From NCBI GenBank assembly GCA_030847615.1, contig JAUMIR010000004.1:231674501-231738500 (forward strand): DNA of 64,000 nt, read 5' to 3'. Source of the DNA: Gambelia wislizenii. Taxonomy: Eukaryota > Chordata > Lepidosauria > Squamata > Crotaphytidae. The position numbers and the translations under genes were made by a program. The notes below the pieces were generated by a model that searched no databases, was not told where the DNA came from, and saw nothing but the letters and a program-made list of their open reading frames with translations. Positions 33,381-44,500 of this stretch are shown one piece after another; within the stretch, counting starts at the first letter, position 1, and the number at the start of each line of letters is the position of its first letter.

Positions 33381-34942
33381 CAGGGCATGAGGAGGATCAC
33401 ATCCAATCGGTTCCAGCGCAGCTTAGCCACCACTCATGTTAGCAGTGGAAACGGTGGGAAGAGGTACAGGAGTGGTCCGGTCCATTGGAATAGGAACACA
33501 TCTCCCTTTGAGCCTCAGAACCTGGACCTGGCACAGAAAAGGCGACACTGCTTGTTGGCTGGGGTTGCGAAGCGGTCTATCTGCGGAGTACCCCAGCGCC
33601 GAAACAGTTCTCGTGCAACCAACCGATGTAGCATCCACTTGTGCACAGACGAATTCGAATGGCTCAGTCTGTCTGCAAAAGTATTCTCCTCCCCTGGAAG
33701 ATGAATGAAGTGGAGGAGAACACCCTTCTGAATGCACTAGTCCCAAATCTCGACAATGAGGAAGAGAAGGGTCGGGGTCCTTGTCCCCCCTTGTTTGTTC
33801 AGGTGAAATATCACAAATGTGTTGTCCATGACAACCAAGACTGTTTTGTCTCTCACCAGCTTTTCGAAGGCCCAGAGCACTTTCTAAATGACCAGGAGCT
33901 CGAGGACATTGATACGGAGCTCCCGTTCGTCAGCAGTCCATCCATGTTCCTTGGATCGTGTACATCCCGAGGTGGGCCTCCCATCCGAGCAGGGGCACGT
34001 CTGTGGTCATCGAGACCTGTGGTTGTGAAGGCATGCTCAACATGACATTGTTCGGGTTCAGCCACCAATCTAAGGAGCATTGAATCACTCATGGCATTGT
34101 GAAGAGTTTGTGTGGACCAACCCATAGTGGGTCGAAAACATGCAGGACCATGACTGAAGCGGACGAAACCAGAGCCATGCGAATTGGGTGACTGAAGTCA
34201 CGGCTGCCATATGTCCCAGGAGGATCTGTACCGAGTGGGCTGAGACCCTTCGGGACCGGCGGCATTGGTGTATGAGGTTGCAGAGAGTATCGAAGCGATC
34301 TGGAGGCAGGTAGGCTGTGGCGGTCCTCTAATCCAAGCATGCTCCGATGAACTGGAGGGACTGAGTGGGTCTGAGATGGGACTTCTCCAAGTTGACGATC
34401 AAGCCGAGGACATCCAACAGGTCCAACATCAGGTCGATGTAGTGGAGAAGCTGCAGCCAAGAATCTGCCATTAGGAGCCAATCATCGATGTAGGGGAAGA
34501 CGACCACCCCCTGTTGCCGCAGGTAGGCTGCCATGACCGCCATGCATTATGTAAATGCCCTCAGTGCCATGTAGAGGCCAAAGGGTAGGATGCAGAACTG
34601 GAAGGCATCATTCCCGATTTGGAAGGCCAGAAAGCGCCTGTGGGACAGGTGGATCCCGATATGAAAGTACGCATCCTTGAGATCGATGGAAGTGAACCAG
34701 TCGCCCTGCTGCAAAAGAGGCAGGATTGAACTCAGGGTGACCATCCTAAACTTCTTTGGGATGATGAATTCATTCATCCCTTGAAGATCGAGGATCGGGC
34801 GAAGTCCACCGGCCTTCTTAGTGACTAGGAAGTACCTTGAGAAGAAGCAGAGGTGGTGATGATCCAGGTGCACAGGTTCGACGGCCCCTTTCTGAAGCAA
34901 CAACTGCACCTCCTTGAGAAGGGGAGGGGAAGGTGGTTTCAT
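33191..34942 (-). pseudogene. DIRS reverse transcriptase and RNase H, interrupted
   Basis: The RT starts with LKEVQLLLQKGAVEPV, then YFLVTKKAGGLRPILDLQGM, DLKDAYFHIGI, FCILPFGL and the palm YIDDWLL near 34460-34480. An in-frame TAA at 34547-34549 follows RAFT. A stop follows FIGACLD at about 34328, with the thumb (LLGHMAAVTSVTQFAWLWFR) in the same frame beyond it. The RNase H part is broken by frameshifts. The last stretch, MPWWPQQPWFAPLLCLARRR, resembles the end of DIRS polyproteins. Confidence 0.87.
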
Positions 34943-35332
34943 TCAGATGCGACCTGTCAGCGGTAGAGTATCGAACTCAATCCAGTAACCCTCCTGGACG
35001 ATGAGAAGCACCCAGCGGTCCAATGTTATCTTGAACGAAGTGTCCTGGAATGCAGACAGGTGGCTTCCGAACAGATGGGTCTAGGGGAAAATAATGAGAA
35101 GATTGAGAATGAGGGCAGATCAGAATCTCCTTCTGTCCTGTTCCTTTGCCCTCTGCTTTGTTGGAGGACAGTAGCGAGAGGCAGAGGCCTGGCTCCTCAC
35201 CGAAGAGGCAGACGAAGGAGGCTGTTGGTACAGGGAACACCATGAGACTTGCTGAGTGTATCCCCTCTGAAATGACTGTGAATAAGAGGAGGAATGCCAC
35301 CCAGACCAACCCCTTGACCAGTACGCAGAAGA

Positions 35333-37485
35333 TTAAGCCGATGGCATACCATACTTCCATGCGGTGGGCCTCATCTTTTGCATGAATTCAAGTTTCTCGT
35401 CGGTCAAGCTGTTAAATAGGCTGGAATGGTTGAATGACATATCCTCGATGGTGGAGGCAGCCTGCGGAGCAAGGCCAGACGAGTGGAGCCAGGCATGACA
35501 TCGGAGAGTTATGGAACCAGCCATTGTCTTAGCTGTGCAATCGGCCACATATCTGGAGGAGTTCATCTGTTGGCCTGCTAGGAGCTGAGCCTCCTGCTGG
35601 ATGGCCTCTGTCATTCGACTCTCCTCAGGAAGGTCTTGTATCAATGGACCCAGACGCTCCAATAGTACCTGTTGGTAGGCACCCATATACGCAGAGTAGT
35701 TAGCGATATGGAAACTTAAGCCAGCAGCAGAATATATCCTTTTGCCAATGATGTCAAGTTTCTGTCCCTCGGGGTCCACGGGGCTGGTCTGGGTTTGACG
35801 TTGGCGTCGTTGCTGAGAGGCTTCCACCACCACCGAATTTGGGCGAGGGTGTTCTCGGAGCCATCACCCTGCCACATCTGTTTTGCTGTCGATGGAATGG
35901 ATGACGGGTTTTCCCATGAGCCTTGGGTGAGCTTAAGTAATGAAGGAAGCACTGGAATATCAGCAGTGGGAGGAGCTTTTGACTTGATCCTACGATAGAT
36001 CGGATCCATAGGCTCAGACTCCCTCTCAGTGACCTTCAGGTCCAAAGCATGGGCCATACAAACCATCTGTTCAGAAAATGCCCGAACATCATCAGTCAGA
36101 GATGAGGAATCGTCGTTGATCAAATCCGGTGGCGGAGAGGGGGCTCTTGGTACATATGACACCGATGAATCCGATGACACGGAGGAAAAAGAGGAAGGTG
36201 AGAGGCTACGGACCCGCAGTGAAGGGCTGCACTGTCCATGGTGCAAAGAAGACACCCGCACTAGTTGTGGAGGAGGAAGAGGGGGCAGCAATCGAGGATC
36301 CTATTGCCCAGGTGAGACCTGACTACCGGCATCCCCGAGTACAGGCTTGGCCAGATGGATCTACTCCAGGCGAGCACAGTCCAGCCTGTGGAAGGAAAGC
36401 CAAGGGGGAGAATCATAACCCTCGTGACCAGTGGTGTCCCCAAAGCGGAATTGAGGCCTCTGCACAAAAGTCAGTCTATGAACTCTAGGAGGGGAGGGGA
36501 AGGGCAGCTCAAAGGCCGAACGAGCCACTTCGTAGGCGCCATAGGAGTGCTCAACGTCCAAGACTCAATGTGACGGAGTCGGAGCCTTCCGCAGTGCCTC
36601 TTGCAACATTGATTCAACATCAACCATCTCTGTCTCAGTACGGAGGAGCTCATCCCTGGCGACTATGAGAACCGGAGATTGAGTCCGAACCACAATGGAT
36701 GACGTCATCTCCTTCTCTGAAATCTTTCCTTCCTCCACATGTACAATATCTAAAGAAGGAGTAGGAGTCACCTGCTGCGATGCTGGGTGGCCAGAGGTAC
36801 TCTCACCAATGTCAGCAGCTGGGACTGGGACCAATGGCAAAGTCGGGGCTGACACAACTGTGACAGCAACTGATTGCTGTTTCTCTACAGCCTCTTGCGC
36901 CAAAGATGCCACCACAGTGGACAAGGGGTGCTCCTTAGGCTTTGGGGAGGAATGTTTGGCCTCCTTCTTCTTTTTAGGCCTGTCTTTAGAGGAGGCAGAG
37001 GAGTCACAGTCTAAATTGGACCCAGACAGTTTGGAAGAGTCACGGTCCCAAGTCGAAGTCAGCGGTTTCAGAGAGCTACGGCCTTTTCTCAAAACCGAAG
37101 CGGCAATATGCTTATGGGATCGATGCACAGCCTCCGGATCCGATGCCACTGACTCATGGCGAGACGGACTCAAGCGTTGGTGCTGTCTCTGGGCCGATGG
37201 GCTGACCGACGGAGACCAACCTCTTTTTGGAGGTGACGGGGCCTTAGCCACCGAAGTCGACGCAGATGGTGGGAACAGTGCTTTTTCGTAAAGAAAGGAC
37301 TTCAGCCTCGAAGAGCGGTGCTTACGTGCCGGAGGGGTGAAGTTTCGGCAATGCACACAGGCATCCACATTGTGGGATTCACCCAGGCAGATGAGGCATT
37401 TTGAGTGCCCATCGGAGTCAGGGAGTTTTGCCTGACAAATGGAACACCATTTGAAAACAGCAGATTTTGAGGCCATAATCACCAC
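35333..37485 (-). pseudogene. DIRS gag-like protein, interrupted
   Basis: Starts MVIMASKSAVFKWCSICQAK, with a Cys-rich N-terminus (CSIC, CLIC, CVHC) that could bind zinc. A long Ser/Pro/Lys-rich linker follows. The C-terminal part has AKTMAGSITLRCHAWLHSSG and LFNSLTDEKLEFMQKMR, like DIRS gag. Stops at 36565-36567 and 36361-36363 are in frame with 36291-35716. A frameshift near 35830 leads to the last part. Confidence 0.8.
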
Positions 37486-37760
37486 AACAGCAGGGGAAAA
37501 GACAAAGAATAGTCAAACCGGTCAGAAGTTGTGCCGAGTCAGAGTCCAAAGCCAGATCCAAGGGGCAAGCGAGAGAGAGAAGTCAGAACAGTCCGAAGGT
37601 AAAAAAAAAAAAAAAAAAAAGCCAGAAATCACAAGAACCAGAGGGAAAGCCGAAAACGAAGTCCAAAAACACAGTCCGAGTCACTCCATGAGGGAAAATG
37701 GGAAAGTGAAAGAAGCTCTAGCAACAAAGGTCTCTACTTGTTGCTCACGCAGCGGACAAA

Positions 37761-37922
37761 AAGGAACTGAGGGGATTTAGGCGGGAGAGCCTTTAAAGGC
37801 ACCGTTAGAGTGGGCGGAGTTACAGCCAAAAATGTTCTGCCTAGCAATTCCAGAAGGTTCCGAGTGCTCTGTGCAGGCACAGGAATTACCCACTGTGTAT
37901 TCACAGAGACCGCGAAGAAGAT
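37761..37922. repeat. DIRS terminal inverted repeat, gene 5' end
   Basis: Reverse complement of the opposite terminus: AAGGAACTGAGGGGATTTAG, CCGTTAGAGTGGGCGGAGTT, ATTACCCACTGTGTATTCAC. A 21-base A run at 37602-37622 lies inside the element, near the gag start. Confidence 0.9.
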
Positions 37923-37923
37923 A

Positions 37924-40291
37924 CATCTTTTGTTTTTCCAACTTTTCTATCCCACATACTAGTTCTAAGGTTGAAATACCAGTCCTAAAGCTCGTTACTG
38001 GCAAGTAGTAGTATTTAACTAAAACATGCTGTCATTTAAGTTCATTGCCATTTTGCCTTTGGTTCTGCCCACCAGTGGAATGTGGTTCCTGAGTACTGTA
38101 AAACTGTATTTGAATCGTAAGGTGAAATAGCTCCCTCCATCCCAACCACTCCCAGCCCTAGTGGCATTATGCTCCTGTAGGCTGCTGATTCCTCTATATG
38201 TAGCCAATTCCTCTGCGTGTTGCCTATCTTTCAAACAGCTGAAGCCAGTGACATCAGTGAAGCATATTGAGAAATCTGATACAAAGTGTAATGGAGGATG
38301 GCGCTGAAGAAAAAGAAGGTAAACGTTTGATCTATTTTAGCAGCATGTTAGCTGATCCTTCTTTGGAACTACATGGCCTAGTTTGTATAAAATACTTCTG
38401 ATATCCTACAGTAAAAGTAGCAGGGGGTGAAATAGCTCCTTGATGCATCCAACAGTCAAGTTATCATCCCAATCTGATAGAATTTGGATGGCCAGAGTGG
38501 ACTGTGTTTCATTTTACACAGCGGGTCAGTTGCCTGCAGTTTTGTCATTGGCAGCTATTTAATCATTTCCCACTTTCAAATATCCCAAATGTGAGCAGGA
38601 GGCAAGCATAACTATAGGGAAAGTTAAGTAGCACAGATAGAAACAGAATAGCCAATGCTGATTAACTCCTTTGACTTCATTATTGTTTGATTACTGGAGT
38701 TTATTAATAATAGATTCTATTATTGAAGGGTACTGATCTTGTCATTGTGCTTCCTGTTACACAGGTTGCAGTAGTGAAACTGGTTTTGTCTCATGGATGT
38801 TGCGGGTTTCTAAGAAAGTGGAGAGTACCTGTGTTGTGGGAAGTTTGTACTGTAACTCTCAACATGCATGGTTCTTTAAAGAGTAGGGAGGTAACACTTT
38901 TCAAATGGTCAGGGGCAACTTAACTCTGAACCTGTTTTCAAGAGGAAAGATATTTTCTCTTCCCATGGAATGAGCCAAATACAAGTCTGGATCCAGAAGA
39001 AAGTAGTTTTAGAGGTGCACGCAATAGAAATTTGACTTTCAGTGTCAGTGCTTCATGCCAAACTGCTTACAAAACTCCCTAGTTGCAAGACATTTATTGC
39101 ATAGAGCAGATTCTTATCGCCTGTTCCAGAAATAACACATTCATAATTAGGGGTGTATTTCCTTGAATCTAGGCCATAGTATCAACACCTGCATCTTGCC
39201 CATTATCTCTTACTGATACTAGTTGAGAAATAAATATTCAGTATTTATTATATAGAGTGTGGATGACCAGAGATTGGCTATTAAAATAGGACACAAAGGA
39301 AAAGAGGTCATAGCTCAGCAATAGTAGAGTGCATACTTTGTCTGCCAGAAGTTCCAGATTCAATCCTTGGCACCAGTAGGTAAAGCTATGGGTCATTTTT
39401 TAAGGTTTGACTCATTAGAATGGATAATGCATTACATAATTTTCTATGTACCTGTGTTTTATTTTACCAGATTCTCATTGCATAAGCAAGATACAGTATA
39501 ATGCAACAATATACAGTAAAATGCAATTGTGATGTCATCCTGAATGTCTTGTGTGCAATATGTTAAAGCAGTATAATGTATATGCAGGCATGTTGTATAT
39601 TTTATCAACAGCTTGCTTATAGGCATGGATTCTTTCATAATTTATTCCTGACAGCTAGATTTTGTAGTCTTTGAGCTTCTAAGTGTGAACTATTCTTTTT
39701 GATTCATAGTAATTGCTTAGAGCAGAAATTAGAGAGAAAGTGAGATTATGCATTGTACTCCTCCAGGAATATTCCTCATTTTAAGTTTGTATAATTTTAA
39801 ACCAAGGGTGAATAACTTGTGGCCGTGCAGATGTTGTTCAACTAGAACTCAATCATCCCCTCATTGCTGGTTATGCAGTTTAGGATTACTGGGAACTGCA
39901 GTTCAATGTCTGGACAGCCACAAACTACTCACCCCTGCTTTAAACTTAAGCTATTCCACATATACCTTTCACAAAATTGGCAGTTGTTTGGGAACTCAAA
40001 TTTGCCTAAATTCGTTTTGAAGTTAAACAGCCTCACTGTTAAAATATATCTGGTACCTTAACTCATACTCTTATAAATATGCATTCCTGACATTCACTAC
40101 ATTTTGAATTACTTACTATGTGTCATGATACAGCAACACAAACTACCGGTACTTCATTTGTGCAGACTATGCCAGGTTACAATTAAATTAAAACTGTATT
40201 ACATGTAACATATTACATGACTGTGTTAAAAATCCAGCAAGTTCGGCTTTCTTAATATATAAATGAACACAGTAGGTCATTGTTCAACTAA
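37924..40291. other. Intergenic between DIRS and C6orf62
   Basis: AT-rich, without a gene. A hAT-like hairpin MITE lies at about 39805-39943 (AGGGTGAATAACTTGTGGCC, then GCCACAAACTACTCACCCCT). Confidence 0.5.
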
Positions 40292-41423
40292 TTTATTTCC
40301 TTTTTTCCAATTCCAAACAAAAGCTAAATACAAATTTTAAACAGATAAGCACTAGATTTACCCAAAGGGAGTAGGCTTATACAGATTTACTTCAGTAAAA
40401 TTACTCAACCCTTAAGCAAAGCATTCTTTGCTAAAACTATACAGTAGTCTTCCTTATGTTCATTGCACAATCTTAAACAAAATATGTTCTGTCAAACCAA
40501 CTTTGACACTCCAAACAATATTTTACAATTAAATCCACAACTGCTTTAGAATATCTTATTCCTCCCTCCCTGCCCCACCCCCATCCCAAAAAAGAACTTC
40601 AGAGGGTTTTCTGTAAGAAATGTTTTGGAAACCAGTATTTCCTACACAGTTCACCAGCAAGAAGTCAACTCTCAGAAAAAAATAATCCTCTGCCAATATA
40701 GTTTCTGCAGCTGCTATTTTAAATTTAGCTGCTTTAGGCTACTTCAGACTCCAGGTCTGTAAAAATGTATTCAATTCAACAGAACACTCTACATTTAGTT
40801 ATACAGCAAACTGGGGAAAGAGATCCAAAAATGAGAATGCCAGTAAACTTAAACATGGCTGAGCAAAATAAGAGAGGCAAATAGCGCCTACACCAAATGA
40901 GATGCTTTTTTTCCTTGAGATTTCTTTCCCACGGTTAGCCATCTACTGAAACAAGCCATAGACTTTCGTCAGAATGAATCTTGACACAGCTGATACAATC
41001 ATGTTAACGGCAAAGCTTATAAGGCTTTTACACCATTACATTCATGTCTCACCCTATGAATACTGATATTGGGGGACATGACCAGCACAAATGGGAACAC
41101 CACCATAAATGATCACTTTGTGCTCTCAGATACATTTCTTTCAGTGTATTACAGTCCCTTCATTTCACATTTTGGTAGGATGCTCATACAATGCAGAAAT
41201 ATGCAGAGCATTCTCTTTCACAAGGTCCATGCAGAAAACGTCTAAAAAAAATTTAAAGTTCTGAGATACAAATGATAAAAAAATCCAGGATGATCAAGTT
41301 CCACGATGGATAGTTTTCTGAACATGTGTCCATTTTCTTCAAATCCGAAAGAATAAATGGTGAGAAAAGTGAAAAAACACACTCCTGCATTCTGTGATCT
41401 TCCCCATTTTGCTGGCCAGTACC
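40292..41423 (-). other. C6orf62: Likely C6orf62 3' UTR with candidate poly(A) signal
   Basis: About 1.1 kb after the stop codon with no recognisable transposon. It ends at an AATAAA hexamer read on the minus strand at 40297-40292. The repeat-free character in a repeat-dense neighbourhood suggests a long 3' UTR; this is inference. Confidence 0.5.
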
Positions 41424-41549
41424 TTACTCTGGCATGTAAGGACGGAGGTGTTCCTCTATGGTACCAACCGCCCAGTGGGTGAGCTGCTCCTGCGGCAGAT
41501 ATAAGCAGATGCTGCATAACTTGAAGATTGTAGCTTTGTTTTTTGGAGT
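41424..41549 (-). CDS. C6orf62: C6orf62 coding exon 5 with stop
   Basis: Encodes [18 protein letters not shown], then [20 protein letters not shown] and MPE, followed by TAA at 41426-41424. The acceptor is CTTTCCAG. Confidence 0.95.
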   Translation of the reverse strand, partial: TPKNKATIFKLCSICLYLPQEQLTHWAVGTIEEHLRPYMPE

Positions 41550-44500
41550 CTGGAAAGAGAAATTTCAGAAATAATTTTTATTAACAGCACTTCCTAGAAA
41601 AAACAAATATTCTCTCAACTTACCTTTCCAGACTATATAGAACTAACAGTGCAACAGAAAAGCACACAATGTGGTGCTTGCTGAGACCATAATTCTGCAT
41701 TTCCAAAAAAGAGTGCTAGACCACGTGCTTTTTCTTACATCTACATATTAAATTGTTGCATGCCACAAGAGACAGCTGAGTGTAATAATAATAATACTTA
41801 ATAATACTTATTTATTACCCGCCTCTCCCCTCAGGATCGGTATAAAATAGTGTAAACTGTGTAAACTGTCAGGATGAATGCACTGCTGATGCATACATGT
41901 AAAGCTCAATTTTATGGAGTAAAACGAATATATCTAGTGAATGTTTCACTGCATTCATAAAGCAAATGGACTTTGTGTACAGCAGCTGTCCCTCCGCATC
42001 CATGGGTTTAAGTATTCACGGCTTGAAAATATTCTTAAAAATAAACCAAAAAGCAAACCTTGATTTTGCCATCTTATATAAGGGACACCATTTTGCTATG
42101 ACATTGCGTATAATGGGACTTGAGTATTCACGGATTTTGGTATCCACAGGAGGTCCTGGAACCAACCCCCAGTGAATATGAAGGGACAACTGTATATCCC
42201 ACAGTGTTGGCTTTTGCACATATTACACATTAGCCCATAAAAAAGAAACGGTGACAATCTAAATAGCTTCAATATTGTGCCATGAGTTTTATTGGTACCT
42301 CTTGACTGCACGTAAGTTAGTATGACTTTTACATTTTAAAAAATGAGACACAGTATAAGCAGAACAGTTATTAAAATAGATTTACCTGCAAGTGCTGTCT
42401 GTCAATGAAGAGAAACACTGACTGGTTAGGGTTGTTGATAACAATTCCAGTCTTGTCCTTTCGGCTCAGAACATGCAGAAACTGTTTTTCATAGTCACCA
42501 TGATGAAATTCAAACCTGGCCTGCAGAAAACAAAATATGAGACAGTGATTTAAATAAAGATGTGTAAGAAATACTAATCCAAAGTTAAGCTTATTTAAGC
42601 TACACAAATATGTTCAAGTACAATAGGGGTGAGCAGACTTCATTCTTGCAAGAGCTCTTTTTTTCAAAAAAAGCTAGATCCCAGACCCACCAATGAGAAC
42701 CTGGTGCAAGATAAAATCAAGGCATTTTAAGCTCAGGAATTGAGTACCAGAATTTTGTGAAGCCCCTATCCATTCCACACAAAAATCACTTCTGGTTAGT
42801 TGCTTTGTTGAACTGGTGATCAAAAGTCTCAACCATGCTTTGGCAATCACCCAGAGATGTCCCAGTAGATCCAGCCCTACATTCTGCTGACCTCTTAACA
42901 AACAAAATCAAGAAAACCGATTTCTTTAGTATCTGTAACTTGAAATTAATATAATAAACAAGAATGATAACTGACCACTGTGTCCTTATTGCAATACTCC
43001 TCACCCCCATAGCAGTAGGAAGACATCCATCTTAAGGATGGCATTTCAGACTGCTAAGCCCATATTTAAAGAAACATTTGGTGCCTATTATACACAAAGT
43101 AGGAATACCCTACTGGGCAAAAAACATTACATTTAATAGACAAGAGACAAAAAGCAAAGCTAAAGACTGATCACAAATTGGCCTTGGGACAGCTGTATAG
43201 TGCCACATAGAGTAAACTTAAACTTCTTGTGGTTAACACATTAAACTTATACACATGCAAACAAACAGACATACACAAAAAGTATGTTTCAGGGGTCACT
43301 TATAAACAGCATGAAGAAAATGAGTCATTTTATTTAACATGCTAACAATTTACTTGGTGTTTATTAGTACACTATCTGACAATAGTATATACCATACCTG
43401 AACAGGCCTAAAGGGCTCATCATCAGATCCCTTCCACCTAGAAAATAGAAGACAGACTATCTTCTCAATATCATTCCGAGGCCAAAGTATGAAGTCCATT
43501 TCCTGTGTACAGCCAATCACATCCTATAAGGAAGAAAAATAATCAACAGTGTCCAATACTCTAGTATGAGAACACATACATACTGGTTGCTGGAAAATGT
43601 TAACAACTATAACCACCAGTGTAATTTGCTCCAAACATCCCTAATACAGGCTGAGTATCCCTTATGCTTGGGACAGTATGTGTTGTTATTTTGGAATACA
43701 GCACCTTTTTGAAACAGCCTTGTGCCTTGTTTGCACACAAAACACCAGCACACCAAGGGTGCAACCCTAAAAGCAGAGTCCGTTCACCAGTAGCGATGCT
43801 CGCCTCTGTACCTTCCTCTCTGAGCTAAGCTGGAGAATTAACAGCCCAAAGGGTCAATCTCTCTGATTCCAAGACACTCCCCCCCACAACCAACCCAGAA
43901 AGCAATCCGAACACTTCTGATCCATTCCCAGTTGCAGGCTTAGTGATGCGGGAGGGAGAGGAGTGTGTGTGTTTCGCCACCTCCTTTTCTGCCTTTCCGC
44001 CTCTCCAGTCTCCCTTAGAACCAGGACCTCACTCTTTCCACCAGAAACCCCTCTCAGACGCCTGTTCTTCCCTTCTTATTGGAAAAGTGAAAGGACAATG
44101 AATAAACAAGTGTGCTGTGGTCTTGAAGGCGGAAGCAGCAGCTATTGGCAAAAAGTTACCATTTTTGGAGGTTTTCAGATTTTTGGATAAGGGAGGCTCA
44201 ACCTATGCTAACATATTCCCTATTGACTTTATTCTCAAGATACACATTTTTACAGTATACAGTCTATCTCGTAGTAAAACTACATTTCTACTGTGGAACT
44301 TGTAAACCAATCCTATTATAATTAAATTTTCAGAAGTGGTAGCACACTGAGTTATACTGAACAACCAGATATAAAACATTTTCTTCCAAGTAGTATTTAA
44401 AAGTTTAGTATCAAATATTGCCCAATTTCAAGTCAGGTATCATTTTTTTCAAAATTTAACATTTAGTCTTGCTGTCTTCATCAAGATTACAGTTGAATGT

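Larger units (their letters stand above)
31650..37923 (-). mobile_element. DIRS-type tyrosine-recombinase retrotransposon
   Basis: A 6.3-kb element read on the minus strand. It has inverted termini (31690-31830 against 37761-37922), an internal complementary region at 31909-32004, a gag-like frame (37485-35333), reverse transcriptase with YIDD and RNase H remains (34942-33191) and a tyrosine recombinase (33380-32174). This is the defining DIRS1 layout: no long terminal repeats, no integrase, recombinase last. Several stops and frameshifts show it is inactive. It sits between the convergent ACOT13 and C6orf62 genes. No flanking target duplication is evident, as expected for the group. Confidence 0.93.

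Noticed and set aside
36695..37291. 198-codon plus-strand frame inside the DIRS element
   Set aside because: It is the antisense shadow of the gag-like frame and has no independent features.
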